A stretch of 64,000 nt of DNA from the NCBI GenBank assembly GCA_947478465.1, contig CANJWH010000003.1, forward strand, positions 38,186-102,185, given 5' to 3'. Below, piece after piece: positions 45,060 to 55,300 of this stretch (the stretch's first letter is position 1; each line of letters begins with the position of its first letter). The notes under the pieces were generated by a model that saw nothing but the letters and a program-made list of their open reading frames with translations, was not told the origin of the DNA and made no database searches. The translations under genes and the position numbers were made by a program. The DNA comes from Bacteroidota bacterium (GTDB lineage Bacteria > Bacteroidota > Bacteroidia > SXHM01).

Positions 45060-45719
45060 ATGCTTGACAAAAACGGAATCGCAAAGCGCATTGCGAAAGA
45101 AATAAAAGACGGATATTATGTAAACCTTGGTATTGGTATTCCAACGCTTTGCGCCAATTACATTCCTCAGGGAGTGAATGTAGTATTGCAAAGCGAGAAC
45201 GGAATTCTGGGCATGGGTCCATTTCCTTTTGAAGGTGATGAAGATGCTGATTTGATTAATGCCGGAAAACAAACAGTGACACTTTTGCCGGGTGCAGCTA
45301 TTTTTGATTCAGCCTTGAGTTTTGGAATGATTCGCGCACAGAAAGTAAATCTGACTATTCTTGGTGCAATGGAAGTAAGTGAAAATGGAGACATTGCCAA
45401 TTGGAAAATTCCCGGCAAAATGGTGAAAGGAATGGGAGGCGCAATGGACTTAGTTGCCTCTGCAAAAAATATAATTGTGGCAATGCAGCATGTGAACAAA
45501 GCAGGCGAATCAAAACTGTTACCGTCATGCACTTTACCAATTACAGGTTTGCGTTGTGTGAAAAAAATTGTGACAGAATTAGGCGTGCTTGATGTATTAC
45601 CAGAAGGTGGATTCAAGTTACTGGAGCGCGCTCCCGGAATTTCAGTTGAACACATACAGAATGCAACTGCCGGAAAATTAATTGTGGATGGAGAAATTCC
45701 TGAAATGATATTAGACTAA
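45060..45719 (+). CDS. scoB: 3-oxoacid CoA-transferase subunit B
   Basis: 219 residues, beta subunit with the catalytic glutamate in SENGILGMGP (E46), which forms the acyl-glutamyl-CoA thioester intermediate. GIGIPTLCANYIP and GGAMDLVASAKN match the family. It works with scoA in ketone-body or short-chain acid metabolism in the cytoplasm. The first glycosyltransferase gene starts 3 bases after its stop. Confidence 0.95.
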   Translation: MLDKNGIAKRIAKEIKDGYYVNLGIGIPTLCANYIPQGVNVVLQSENGILGMGPFPFEGDEDADLINAGKQTVTLLPGAAIFDSALSFGMIRAQKVNLTILGAMEVSENGDIANWKIPGKMVKGMGGAMDLVASAKNIIVAMQHVNKAGESKLLPSCTLPITGLRCVKKIVTELGVLDVLPEGGFKLLERAPGISVEHIQNATAGKLIVDGEIPEMILD

Positions 45720-45722
45720 AAA

Positions 45723-46652
45723 ATGAGAAAAAAACTCTCTGTTATTATTCCCATTTATAACGAAGAAGGCAATATTCCTGCTCTTTTTGAACGCCTTAGT
45801 TCTGTGGTTTCAAAAATGAATGTAGAGCCTGAATTTCTTTTTGTGAATGACGGCAGTAGAGATAATTCCATTGCATTGATAAAAGCACTGGCAGCAAAAA
45901 ATACAATTGTAAAATACATTGACTTCAGTCGCAATTTTGGTCATCAGGTGGCTGTAAGTGCAGGGTTAGATAAAGCATCAGGTGATGCTATTGTGATTAT
46001 TGATGCTGATTTGCAAGACCCCCCTGAGTTGATTATTGAGATGTTTGAAAAAATGCAAAGTGGTTTTGATGTAGTATATGCAAAACGCAGAGCACGCAAA
46101 GGTGAAAGTTTTCTGAAAAAATTTACAGCCGGAATGTTTTATCGTATTCTTAGCAGTATCACTTCAGTTTCTATTCCTGTTGACACCGGTGATTTCAGAA
46201 TTATGAGTAAGCAGGTAGCTGATATTGTAAAGAGCATGCCCGAAAAAGAAAAATTTCTGCGCGGACAAATTTCGTGGGTAGGTTTTGAGCAAACGTTTGT
46301 AGAGTACGACCGCGATGAAAGACAATCAGGTGAAACAGGATATACTTACAGCAAGATGATTCGTTTTGCGTTGGATGGAATAACATCGTTCTCCAACTTC
46401 CCTTTGAAATTTGCAACAGGTGCAGGTTTTGCAGTTTCAGGCTTTTCGTTTCTGATGATTTTATATGCGCTTTACTCACGCTACATTTTAAAAGTATATG
46501 AACCTGGTTGGACATCACTGATGCTGGCAATTACTTTTATTGGCGGGATACAATTAATCTCCATCGGCATCATTGGCGAATACATCAGCCGCATGAGTGC
46601 CAATATCCGCAACCGACCGCTTTACGTTATTAAAAATACTAACATAGATTAA
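45723..46652 (+). CDS. family 2 glycosyltransferase with two C-terminal membrane helices (DPM1/GtrB-like)
   Basis: 309 residues. The GT-A domain has [15 protein letters not shown] at the N-terminus, nucleotide-binding patterns NDGSRDNS and [10 protein letters not shown], and the lipid-linked acceptor-binding segment YAKRRARKG. Two membrane helices follow (about 232-255 and 270-292). This is the GtrB/dolichol-phosphate-mannose-synthase-like architecture: it transfers a sugar from NDP-sugar to polyprenyl phosphate. The sugar is unknown. It forms part of a tight run with the next two genes. Confidence 0.9.
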   Translation: MRKKLSVIIPIYNEEGNIPALFERLSSVVSKMNVEPEFLFVNDGSRDNSIALIKALAAKNTIVKYIDFSRNFGHQVAVSAGLDKASGDAIVIIDADLQDPPELIIEMFEKMQSGFDVVYAKRRARKGESFLKKFTAGMFYRILSSITSVSIPVDTGDFRIMSKQVADIVKSMPEKEKFLRGQISWVGFEQTFVEYDRDERQSGETGYTYSKMIRFALDGITSFSNFPLKFATGAGFAVSGFSFLMILYALYSRYILKVYEPGWTSLMLAITFIGGIQLISIGIIGEYISRMSANIRNRPLYVIKNTNID

Positions 46653-46656
46653 GCCG

Positions 46657-47382
46657 ATGTGCGCTAAAAAACTTTCCATCATTATCCCGGCTTATAACGA
46701 AGCACGAACCATTCATCTTATTCTTGACAAAGTAAATGCTGTGCAACTGATTGGAGGGTTTGAAAAAGAAATCATTATTGTGAATGATTGCTCAACAGAC
46801 GACACAAAAACAGCATTGGAGAAATACAGTGCAGCACATCCTGAACTTAATATTCAATTGTATAATCAGGAAATTAATCAAGGCAAAGGCGCTGCTATTC
46901 ACAAAGGAATTCAACTTGCTTCAGGTGATTACCTGATTGTGCAGGATGCGGATTTAGAATATAACCCTCAGGAATTTAATTTGTTGCTGCAACCAATCGT
47001 TGACGGTTTTGCTGATGTGGTATACGGTTCGCGTTTTATGGGCGGTAATCCTCACAGGATTTTGTTTTTCTGGCATTCCATAGGTAATAACATTCTTACG
47101 TTCCTGTCAAATATGTTCACCAACCTGAACTTAACGGATATGGAAACCTGCTACAAATTATTTGATAGTAAAATGGTGAAAAGCCTCAATCTGGTTGAAA
47201 ACCGTTTTGGTTTTGAGCCCGAAGTAACTGCTAAAATTGCGCGCATAAAAAACATCAGAATTTACGAGGTGGGAATTTCTTACTACGGTCGTACTTATGA
47301 AGAGGGAAAAAAAATAGGATGGAAGGATGGCTTCCGCGCTATTTATTGCATTCTGAAATACGGTTTGTTCAACGCAAAATAA
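46657..47382 (+). CDS. family 2 glycosyltransferase, dolichol-phosphate-mannose-synthase-like
   Basis: 241 residues with a single GT-A domain: [25 protein letters not shown] and the DADLEYNP metal motif. [11 protein letters not shown] and the [11 protein letters not shown] segment match prokaryotic DPM1 homologues. It has no membrane helices, unlike the preceding paralogue. It likely makes another polyprenyl-phosphate sugar. The membrane mannosyltransferase gene starts immediately after its stop. Confidence 0.9.
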   Translation: MCAKKLSIIIPAYNEARTIHLILDKVNAVQLIGGFEKEIIIVNDCSTDDTKTALEKYSAAHPELNIQLYNQEINQGKGAAIHKGIQLASGDYLIVQDADLEYNPQEFNLLLQPIVDGFADVVYGSRFMGGNPHRILFFWHSIGNNILTFLSNMFTNLNLTDMETCYKLFDSKMVKSLNLVENRFGFEPEVTAKIARIKNIRIYEVGISYYGRTYEEGKKIGWKDGFRAIYCILKYGLFNAK

Positions 47383-48738
47383 ATGATGGGTTCAATTCTG
47401 AAACCTTTTGCCCTCGGAGTTCTGCTGCTGTTGCTCGCTTTGGGAGCCAACATTCTTTTTCAGAATAAAACGATTTACGATAAAACAATTGGCAAACACA
47501 TTCGTCAGATACAAAAGGTTAATGGCGAGATTATAGCACCCGACAAAGCATTTGAAAAAGTAACGAACGAAAACATGCTGCGATGGGATGCCGTGCATTA
47601 TCGTTTTATCCGCGATAATCATTACGACCAAAACAAGGTGGGCGATTTTATTTTCGCATTCTTTCCTTTGTTCCCGCTTATCTGGGAAGTGACAGGATTA
47701 TCCAACATTGGTATCAGCATTTTTAATTTTCTGCTGTTTATTTCAGGGTTGATATTGCTTTTTAAAGCACTTGATATTTCATTGGATAAAAAAGAAAACT
47801 TACTGAAATATATTACGCTGCTTTCGTTGCCGGGCGCTGTTTGTTTTTTTATTCCTTATACCGAATCAGTTTTCTTCTTTACAATGTGCCTGGCATTTTA
47901 CGGAATGATAAAAGAGAAATACCTGCTTTACTTTACCGGCATGCTGTTGTGTTCTATGACACGACCTGCTGCATTGATAATAGGTGCTGCCCTTGTGAGT
48001 AAAGATATTTACATGTTTGTTACTACCAAAGAATATTACTCGTTGCCGAAAAAGATTGTGCTGAATGTCTTACCAATATTAATCGGCACATTAATTATTA
48101 GTGCAGTGCAGTATTATTTCGACCCTTCTCAGTTTTTTCATTTCTATCATGTAAATAAATACTGGGATCACAAACTGCAGGTGCCGCATAACCTGCGTGA
48201 TTGGTCGCAGGAAGGTTTTAGTTTAAACATTGCTGCACTTTTTCTACTGGTTCCCCTGATGATTTTCCTGCTTGCAAAAAATGTTTTTGTGAAAAGCGCA
48301 ACACTCAACAGAGGTGATGAACTTTTTAACTTCTCAATATTTTATTTGTTAGGAGCAACGTTTTTTATTCTCCTTTTTCAAGGTGGAAATCTGCATGGTT
48401 TATTTCGTTATGTAATGTGTACGCCTTTCTTTTTTGCCTTTTGTGTTTTGAGTTTTGAGCGTTTCGTTAAACTGGAATCAAATCAGAAACTTGCGCTGTT
48501 TGTCTTTACCTTTTTACCAGCTTTATTCACTTACTCATTTTCCTCTTTTCTTGGCAGCTGGGAATTTTACAGCATGGGGTTTTTTCTGGTTTTTCTGAAT
48601 TTTGTTTTCCTGTTTTATTTGCAGCCATTTAAGAATGTATTCAGCAAAATTGTTTTTGGTTTGGTTCTGCTTTTTAATATTGTGTGGAATGTTTTTATGC
48701 TGAATTGCTATTTGAATGACGGCTGGATATTTACTTAA
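47383..48738 (+). CDS. PIG-V-like integral-membrane mannosyltransferase
   Basis: 451 residues with about ten predicted membrane helices. The first loop holds RWDAVHYRFI, and later FAFFPLFPLIWEVTG and PYTESVFFFT, the motif set of the PIG-V (GPI mannosyltransferase 2) family, where the WD pair is catalytic. Such GT-C enzymes use polyprenyl-phosphate mannose, which the two upstream DPM-like enzymes could supply. The acceptor is unknown; candidates are a surface lipid or an O-linked protein glycan. It is the last gene of the run, and a heptamer repeat follows it. Confidence 0.84.
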   Translation: MMGSILKPFALGVLLLLLALGANILFQNKTIYDKTIGKHIRQIQKVNGEIIAPDKAFEKVTNENMLRWDAVHYRFIRDNHYDQNKVGDFIFAFFPLFPLIWEVTGLSNIGISIFNFLLFISGLILLFKALDISLDKKENLLKYITLLSLPGAVCFFIPYTESVFFFTMCLAFYGMIKEKYLLYFTGMLLCSMTRPAALIIGAALVSKDIYMFVTTKEYYSLPKKIVLNVLPILIGTLIISAVQYYFDPSQFFHFYHVNKYWDHKLQVPHNLRDWSQEGFSLNIAALFLLVPLMIFLLAKNVFVKSATLNRGDELFNFSIFYLLGATFFILLFQGGNLHGLFRYVMCTPFFFAFCVLSFERFVKLESNQKLALFVFTFLPALFTYSFSSFLGSWEFYSMGFFLVFLNFVFLFYLQPFKNVFSKIVFGLVLLFNIVWNVFMLNCYLNDGWIFT

Positions 48739-48739
48739 T

Positions 48740-48774
48740 CAAGCCAAATAGCCACAAGCCAATTAGGAATTAGA
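48740..48774. repeat. heptamer array between the PIG-V-like and carbonic anhydrase genes
   Basis: Five consecutive 7-bp words alternate between the types AAGCCAA and AATTAGG. Shared words with the sdh locus are GCCACAAGCCA (48751-48761 = 4083-4093) and a 16-base core at 48758-48773 (15 of 16 with the right flank at 4196-4219). Here the two word types abut each other with no four-helix fragment between them. Confidence 0.68.
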
Positions 48775-48784
48775 AAAAAGAATC

Positions 48785-49306
48785 ATGGCACTTATAAAAT
48801 CCGTAAAAGGAATTGAACCTAAGTTTGGCAAGAACTGCTACTTAGCCGAAAATGCAACTGTAGTTGGCGATGTAGTAATGGGTGACGAATGCAGCGTATG
48901 GTTTAATGCTGTGGTGCGCGGTGATGTGCATTACATCCGTATGGGCAATCGTGTGAATGTGCAAGACGGTGCTGTAATCCATTGCACCTATAAAAAAGCG
49001 GCTACTACTATCGGCAATAATGTATCAATAGGACACAATGCGCTGGTGCATGGCTGCACAGTAAAAGACAATGTGCTGATTGGCATGGGAGCAATAGTAA
49101 TGGATAATGTAGTAGTGGAAGAAAACTCCATCATTGCTGCTGGTGCGGTGGTTTTGGAAAACACGCATGTGGAGAGTGGCTGCATCTATGCCGGAGTTCC
49201 TGCTAAAAAAGTTAAGACACTAAATGCAGAACAAACTGCAACGCTCATAAAAGGCATTGCCGAAAACTATGTAATGTATTCGGGTTGGTTTACTGCGCCA
49301 GCGTAA
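48785..49306 (+). CDS. gamma-carbonic-anhydrase-family hexapeptide-repeat protein
   Basis: 173 residues. A left-handed beta-helix of hexapeptide repeats (AENATVVGDVVMGDECSVW and following) carries the three zinc histidines H66, H84 and H89 (IHCTY, IGHNALVHG). It belongs to the YrdA/PaaY/CamH-like branch, where carbonic anhydrase activity is variable. It is cytoplasmic and trimeric. It lies 46 bases after the PIG-V-like gene, with a heptamer repeat between, and its end overlaps convergent sprA by 17 bases. Confidence 0.92.
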   Translation: MALIKSVKGIEPKFGKNCYLAENATVVGDVVMGDECSVWFNAVVRGDVHYIRMGNRVNVQDGAVIHCTYKKAATTIGNNVSIGHNALVHGCTVKDNVLIGMGAIVMDNVVVEENSIIAAGAVVLENTHVESGCIYAGVPAKKVKTLNAEQTATLIKGIAENYVMYSGWFTAPA

Positions 49307-52300
49307 ACCTCAGCGCTATACCCGCGTTGGTATTATCGGTAGGGAAGGAGGAGGAGATAACCGGCTTGGTAATGATCCGGTCGTAGAAAGCGCGGATGTT
49401 AAAGCGTGGGCTCAGCACATAATCGGCTGAGAATTTAATGGTGGTCAGTTTTTGTCCTGCCGTTGGCTGGTTCACATCATTCTCAATTTTGCGGATAATG
49501 GTGCGGTTGTCGCGTATGCTTAAATCAACCCGCACGTTTACATCGCTCACAGGTTTCTTTTTACCCTTACCTAATTTTATCGGAAATTTCACGTTCTTGA
49601 AACGATAACCCAATCCCATTACCCACTCATCACTTTTTATTTCCGTAACCTGTGTATTTACCATGCTAAGCGAAAGTGTCCGGCTTTTCTTCAATTCAAA
49701 CTTAGCTATCAAACTATTGTTAAACGTAATATCAACCCCAATAAACGGACTGAATTGTTCTGAAATGGTAATGGTTTGTATTGTGCGCTGAGGAATAAAA
49801 TTCTGGCTAGAATCCAATCCGTTATTGCTTGCATTATAATTAAGGTTGGTCATCCATGACGAAACTGCGTAGGTAGATCGGTAGGCATGACTGAACACAA
49901 TAGACTTAAATATTTTCTTCATGAATGCAAGTTTGCTCAATCCGTCATACTTGGCGCTCCAGTTCACTTTAGGCATTTTCGGGAAAGGCGACAAACCAAT
50001 CTGGTCTGCATTTTTACCCGAGTAAGCAGCAAGGAAGGCAGGAATTAAAACATCTTGCGAAGTTTGGGTATAACCAATAGGAAAGCCTTCAGAATTATAA
50101 GATGGTGTGCCATTCAGTTGCGCTGCTAAACGGTCGGCAATAGGTTTGCGGTTAGCACGCAATTGTTCAAACGCTGCTGAGGTAAAATCACTATTATTCC
50201 CTTCAAAGGCTGTATTAAATGTGTTCCACGAAACGCTGTAACTTCCATTGGTCATAGGACTGTTAGAGCGGAAATCCTGAAGCGTATCAATCCATTGAAA
50301 AAACTCGTTGTGGTTTTCTGTTTCACTGTAATTCATGGTAAGGTCAACCTTCAGGTTGGGCAAAGGTTCTACTGTTGCTCTGCCATTCCAGGTAATGGCC
50401 TTGGTGGTAATGTATTGTCCGCTTACAATATCACTTTGCGAAAGCCAATGATTATCCCTTGCCCGGTATCGCATATCTGCCTGACTTCCGAAAATAAAAT
50501 CCCAACCCGGAGCCATTCTGTCGCCCCAATCCATACCCATATAATCCGTTTGCGGACGATAGCCCGGTAACACTGTTCCGTTGGTTTGATTGTAAGTGAA
50601 CGAAGCGTTTTTAACCGAAATCAACAGCCGCGAAAGTGTGATGCCAATACCGTCCAGAATCTTAGGCGGGTCTTTTGGTGTTTTGAGTGAATCCGCAACG
50701 GGCGCCTTCGGGTCTTTAGGCTTGGGCTTGGGTGCGGGTTTGTTTGTCTGCGGTTGTCCGGCACGTTTAAAGTATTTTACCTTGTTGTAAAGTTGTGTAA
50801 AGTTCAGGTTTACGTTTCCTGTTTTAGTGTTGGAGTTGGAAATGGTATTACCCAGACTTAAAGCCGCCAAAGAAGCAGCATTCCACATATAAGTAGATGA
50901 GTAACCCACGTTGGCATTTACAAAGTCAAAGATTGGCAGCTTGTTAATCGGCAGCGTATAAGTAACGTTGGTGGCATGCTGATACATGGTGGTTCTTCCT
51001 CCTTGCTGTATGTTGTGCCAAACGCTGTCTTTCCAGTAATCGTAATGTGCCTTATCATCTTTATCAACCTTGCCCTGCGGCTCGTCAATACGGGCATTGT
51101 TGGTGGCGGTGAAATCTATTTTCAGTGCCTTTGTCAAATCATACTTAAAGGTGTAATACCTGTTCCAAAGGAATGATTTGTTATAGGTAGCATCAATAAT
51201 CAGATCATCGGTGGTAGTGTTGCGCAGTTTCTGTTCGGCATAATCACGCAACACATCGTTACGCACCCCAAAGTTGCTGGGCAGGTAATTGAAATTGAAA
51301 TCTTTTATAGGCTTTAAATATCCAGACTTAAAGTACTTGTCCGATGCTTTTATAAAGCGGTCTTTTTTCCTGGTTCTAAGTGCCAGTTCATCTTCTGCTT
51401 CTTTCAATGCCGATGGTTTTTTGTTGTCTTTCTTCAAACTATCAACTACAGCTTTAGCAGCGGTTTCCTTTTTCTTCTTGTGTTCAATAATGCTGTCCGA
51501 AATCTTTTTCATGATTTTCAGTTTCGCAAAAGGGCGCACGTTCTTAGGGTTAGGATTATAGGCGTAGTTGAGAGAGCCGCGATGCGATTTATCATTATTG
51601 AGCTCGTAATTAATGTCGCGGCTTTGCATTTCGGTATAAGCATACGTTGCCGAGAAATTGGAAATGTCAATTGGTGTGGGGAATCCAATGCCCTTGCCGC
51701 GCGTTCGCATAACGTTACTGAAGTTAAGACTTTGCCGCTTTACATAACCCTGTGCAATTTCCTTTACTGCTTTGCGCGTTGAATCGTCTTCGTTTTTCAA
51801 CTCAATGTCCGGGTTTAACGGATTGTAGTGCGGGTTACTGAATGATTCGGAAATACTGTAGAACATCGGCAGCTTAACACCAATCTTTTGCGGGATAAAT
51901 TTGTCGAGGGCAACGGTGGTTGCAATATCATAACCCAAGCTGTCGGTCCAGCTGCGTTGGTTTAACTTTTCGTGTACCTGTCCCCAGCCAAAGGTGTGCA
52001 AACCGGTTCCAATGTTAATGGTTGCAAAATCAGCCAATGTAATTTTTGCCTGCAAACGGGCAGCCGAACCGCTCTCGTTATTGAAATCAGTAAGGCGCAT
52101 TTCATTCACCCAAATCTCGGCACATTTTTCTTTTCCGTCATCGGCATGCGGGTTAGCAGCCTTTGGTGGGTTGCGGATACCAATCATGGCGGTGCGCACA
52201 TTGGCAAGGTTGGGGTTACCCACAATGGTGATACGATGTTCTCCGTCCATTACATAGTAAGGCTGGGTTTGCGGAATATTGTTTGCATTGCGTTGTTGCT

Positions 52301-55300
52301 TTGCATTAAGCAGCACCTCAAAAGCAAAATCAAAGTAATTTGAATCGGGCCATATTTTGGTGGAGTCAATATCGGGATTACCAAGTGGAGTAAACTTCAA
52401 TGGTATCTCGTACTCGTAATAGTTGTTTACATAGTCCGTTCCGAAACGCACAAAGCAGGTAAGGTCGCCATCGTGTATTTCATCAGGTCCGCGTTGCTCG
52501 GCATGCACATACATTTTAAAGTGTTTGTATCTGCGCACATCAAACTGCACGTTTTTAAAAGCAGCACGTGCGTCACCGTCATTCAGTCCGCATACACGCA
52601 ATGAAAGCGATTGCTCATTCAGCTGGCGAAGCGTGTTGCTGTTACCCTGATTAATCTGCTGGCGCTGAATCCCCGGAGGCAGTTTGTAGTTGATAGGAAT
52701 ACGGTTTGAGTTCTGCTCAATGTTTACAGCGCCCACGTTAAACTCAGTATCATCACTGTTGTCAACAGGAACATATTCACCGGGTTCCAGCAACGAGAAA
52801 TCATAAGGACGCCACTCACCGCGCACCAGTTCCATTTTTGCAAAACGGCAAATAACACTGTCTTCAAATCCTTTCATAAACAAACGCATGAAACGTATAG
52901 AACGGAAGTCAGAAATACTTCCCACAACTCTGTCGGGCTGGCGCACCGGAATACGGAACTGATACCATTTCACAGGGTTTTGCTGATTATTAAGCAATGG
53001 TGGTGTAACCTCAATCATATCGGTGATGTAGTTTTGACCTACCACCATATCCTGCGGCCGCAGACTGATCTTGTACTGGTAATACGTTTCTGATTCGCTC
53101 AGTGTATTGTCTTTGTTTACATCCTCAGCATTAGGCACAGTAGTAGCCGAAGTAGGAAAACTTTCGTTGGCAGATTCTGAAGCAGGTGAGTTGCCCTCCA
53201 GGTTATTGTATTTTTTGTAGCGCCAGAGAATAGAACGTTGCTGCGCATCGTAATCAGCGTTGCGGTAAAAAGTATAATCGTCTGAAGATGGATCGGTAAT
53301 AGCATTGGTGTAAGCTACAGAATTCATTCCGTAAAGCGTAACAACTTCATCAAGGTATTTCTGTTTGAAAAAAGTGTTTTCTGCGGTGTCAGACAAACCA
53401 TCCAGACCAATATCCTGATAAGGACGTGAAGCAGGGTCGTTGTCAAATGCGTTTACAATCTGTTGCACATTGGGTACAATTCCCCAAGCTGTAGTGTCGG
53501 TTGCATTGCCGTTGGTTGGTGCAGGTAATCCGTTTTCAAACGCTTTACGTGAGTCACGTAAAATATCTTCAGATGTGTTACCAAGGTTTACATAAAAATC
53601 ACCACCGGTTGTGTTCAGTTGGTTAATACCATCTGCTTTAGCAAACGGATCCATCATCCAGAACTGAACAAACTGAATGTTGGCCGCTTCAAAATCATTA
53701 GGGTCAATTTTGCGCATGATACCGCCCCAACGCGATTCGGGGTCATTCAGGTATCCCGAAGAATTTATTCCGGCTGAATGCACAACACCACTTAATGGTT
53801 TCGAGTCAAAATTGTAAGGACCTTTTTCTCTTGGATAATAAGCCATATCAAAAACGGTAAGCGCATTGATTTGTCCGGCCGCCACCTGTTGATTAGGGAA
53901 TACTTCAGTAACCTGCACCATACGGGTAAAGTGGTTACTCTGGTCGTCTTTCGTAATGTGGTCAGGTGTTAATTGGTTACCGTCCTGAATAAACAAAGGG
54001 TCAATAATATACCAAGCCAATTTTGCGCGGTTCATACCGTAACGCAAATCGTTAGATAGGCTTGCCTCAGGAAATAAATCAGATTGTCCTTGCGGAGTAG
54101 AGGCAATGCCCCAGGCCTGTACGTTTTTGATGTCAATGAGTGTTTGCGTTCCCTCAAAGTCATCCATGTAAGAGATACCGCCATCCTGACTGATAGCTTT
54201 TGCATTGCCGGGAAGAAGTTGTGCAAACTCACCGTTTAGTGCTACGCTGGAAGGAGCTTTGGTATTGATGAGCGGAATTTTGTCAACCAGTTTGGTAAGC
54301 AAACGTGATTCTTTTCTCCAACTTCCGTCCAGTCCCCAGATGCTGTTAGAGATTGGCTCATCACCGATGTTTACTTTTTGGGTAAGCGGACGCTCGTTCA
54401 TGTGCATGAACGTTCCACCCAGTTTGAAGTTTTTATTGATGGTATAATCTAAGTGTGTTCCATACAAGGTTTTGGTTTGTATGTTGAACATACTCTGGCT
54501 CTCTAAGTTGATACTGATAGGCGTTCCCGCATTCAGAATACTTTGGTTGATGATTTTTACACGACCCAATGTGTAGTCAACGGTATAGTCAGCACCTTCG
54601 GTAAGCGTTGTTCCGCCAGCAGTAACGGTTACAGAACCTTGCGGAACGTTAATAGCATTCAGCGGTATCTCTGAACCCGACTCGGATTTATAGCTTCCCG
54701 AGATCAGGAAGCGGTTGAGTTGTGGCTGCTGAACAGCTTTTTGGTGTGTGGAGTCATACAGTATCTGGTAATCAAACTGGTCGGCCAGTTCGGGGTGGGG
54801 GCCTGCTAAAATCTGCTGGCGCAAATGACTTCCGAAAGGTTCTATAACCGGTAAAAAGATCCGGCCTGTTTGCGAGTTAATAGTAAGGCCTTCCACATAA
54901 TCGAAATAACCATCGGGTACAGGGTCATTGTTTACGTTCAGTTTATCCACGTTCATCACTTTCAACAGAATTCTGCTACCGTCACTTGGGGGAGGATTTA
55001 CTATGGCTTCGTTGGGAAGATAATTCAGACGAGTTCCGCTGGCAAAGTTGTCATACAATATATTCAGCGTAAAATCTTCGCGGTTCAGTTGGTAAGCGCC
55101 CAATGAGTAAACGTTTTTCATCATCCAGTCCCACATCGGAAGTTTGGTATTGAGTGTGGTACTCTTCAGCATTTTCAGGATAAGCGCGTTGGGTGCGGCA
55201 ATACCATCGGTTGAAAACTCACCCACCTGATACGTAGTTCCGTTCAGGGTATATTGGAAGGCAACGGCAAGAACCTCATCCGCATTCAGAGGTGTGCTTA

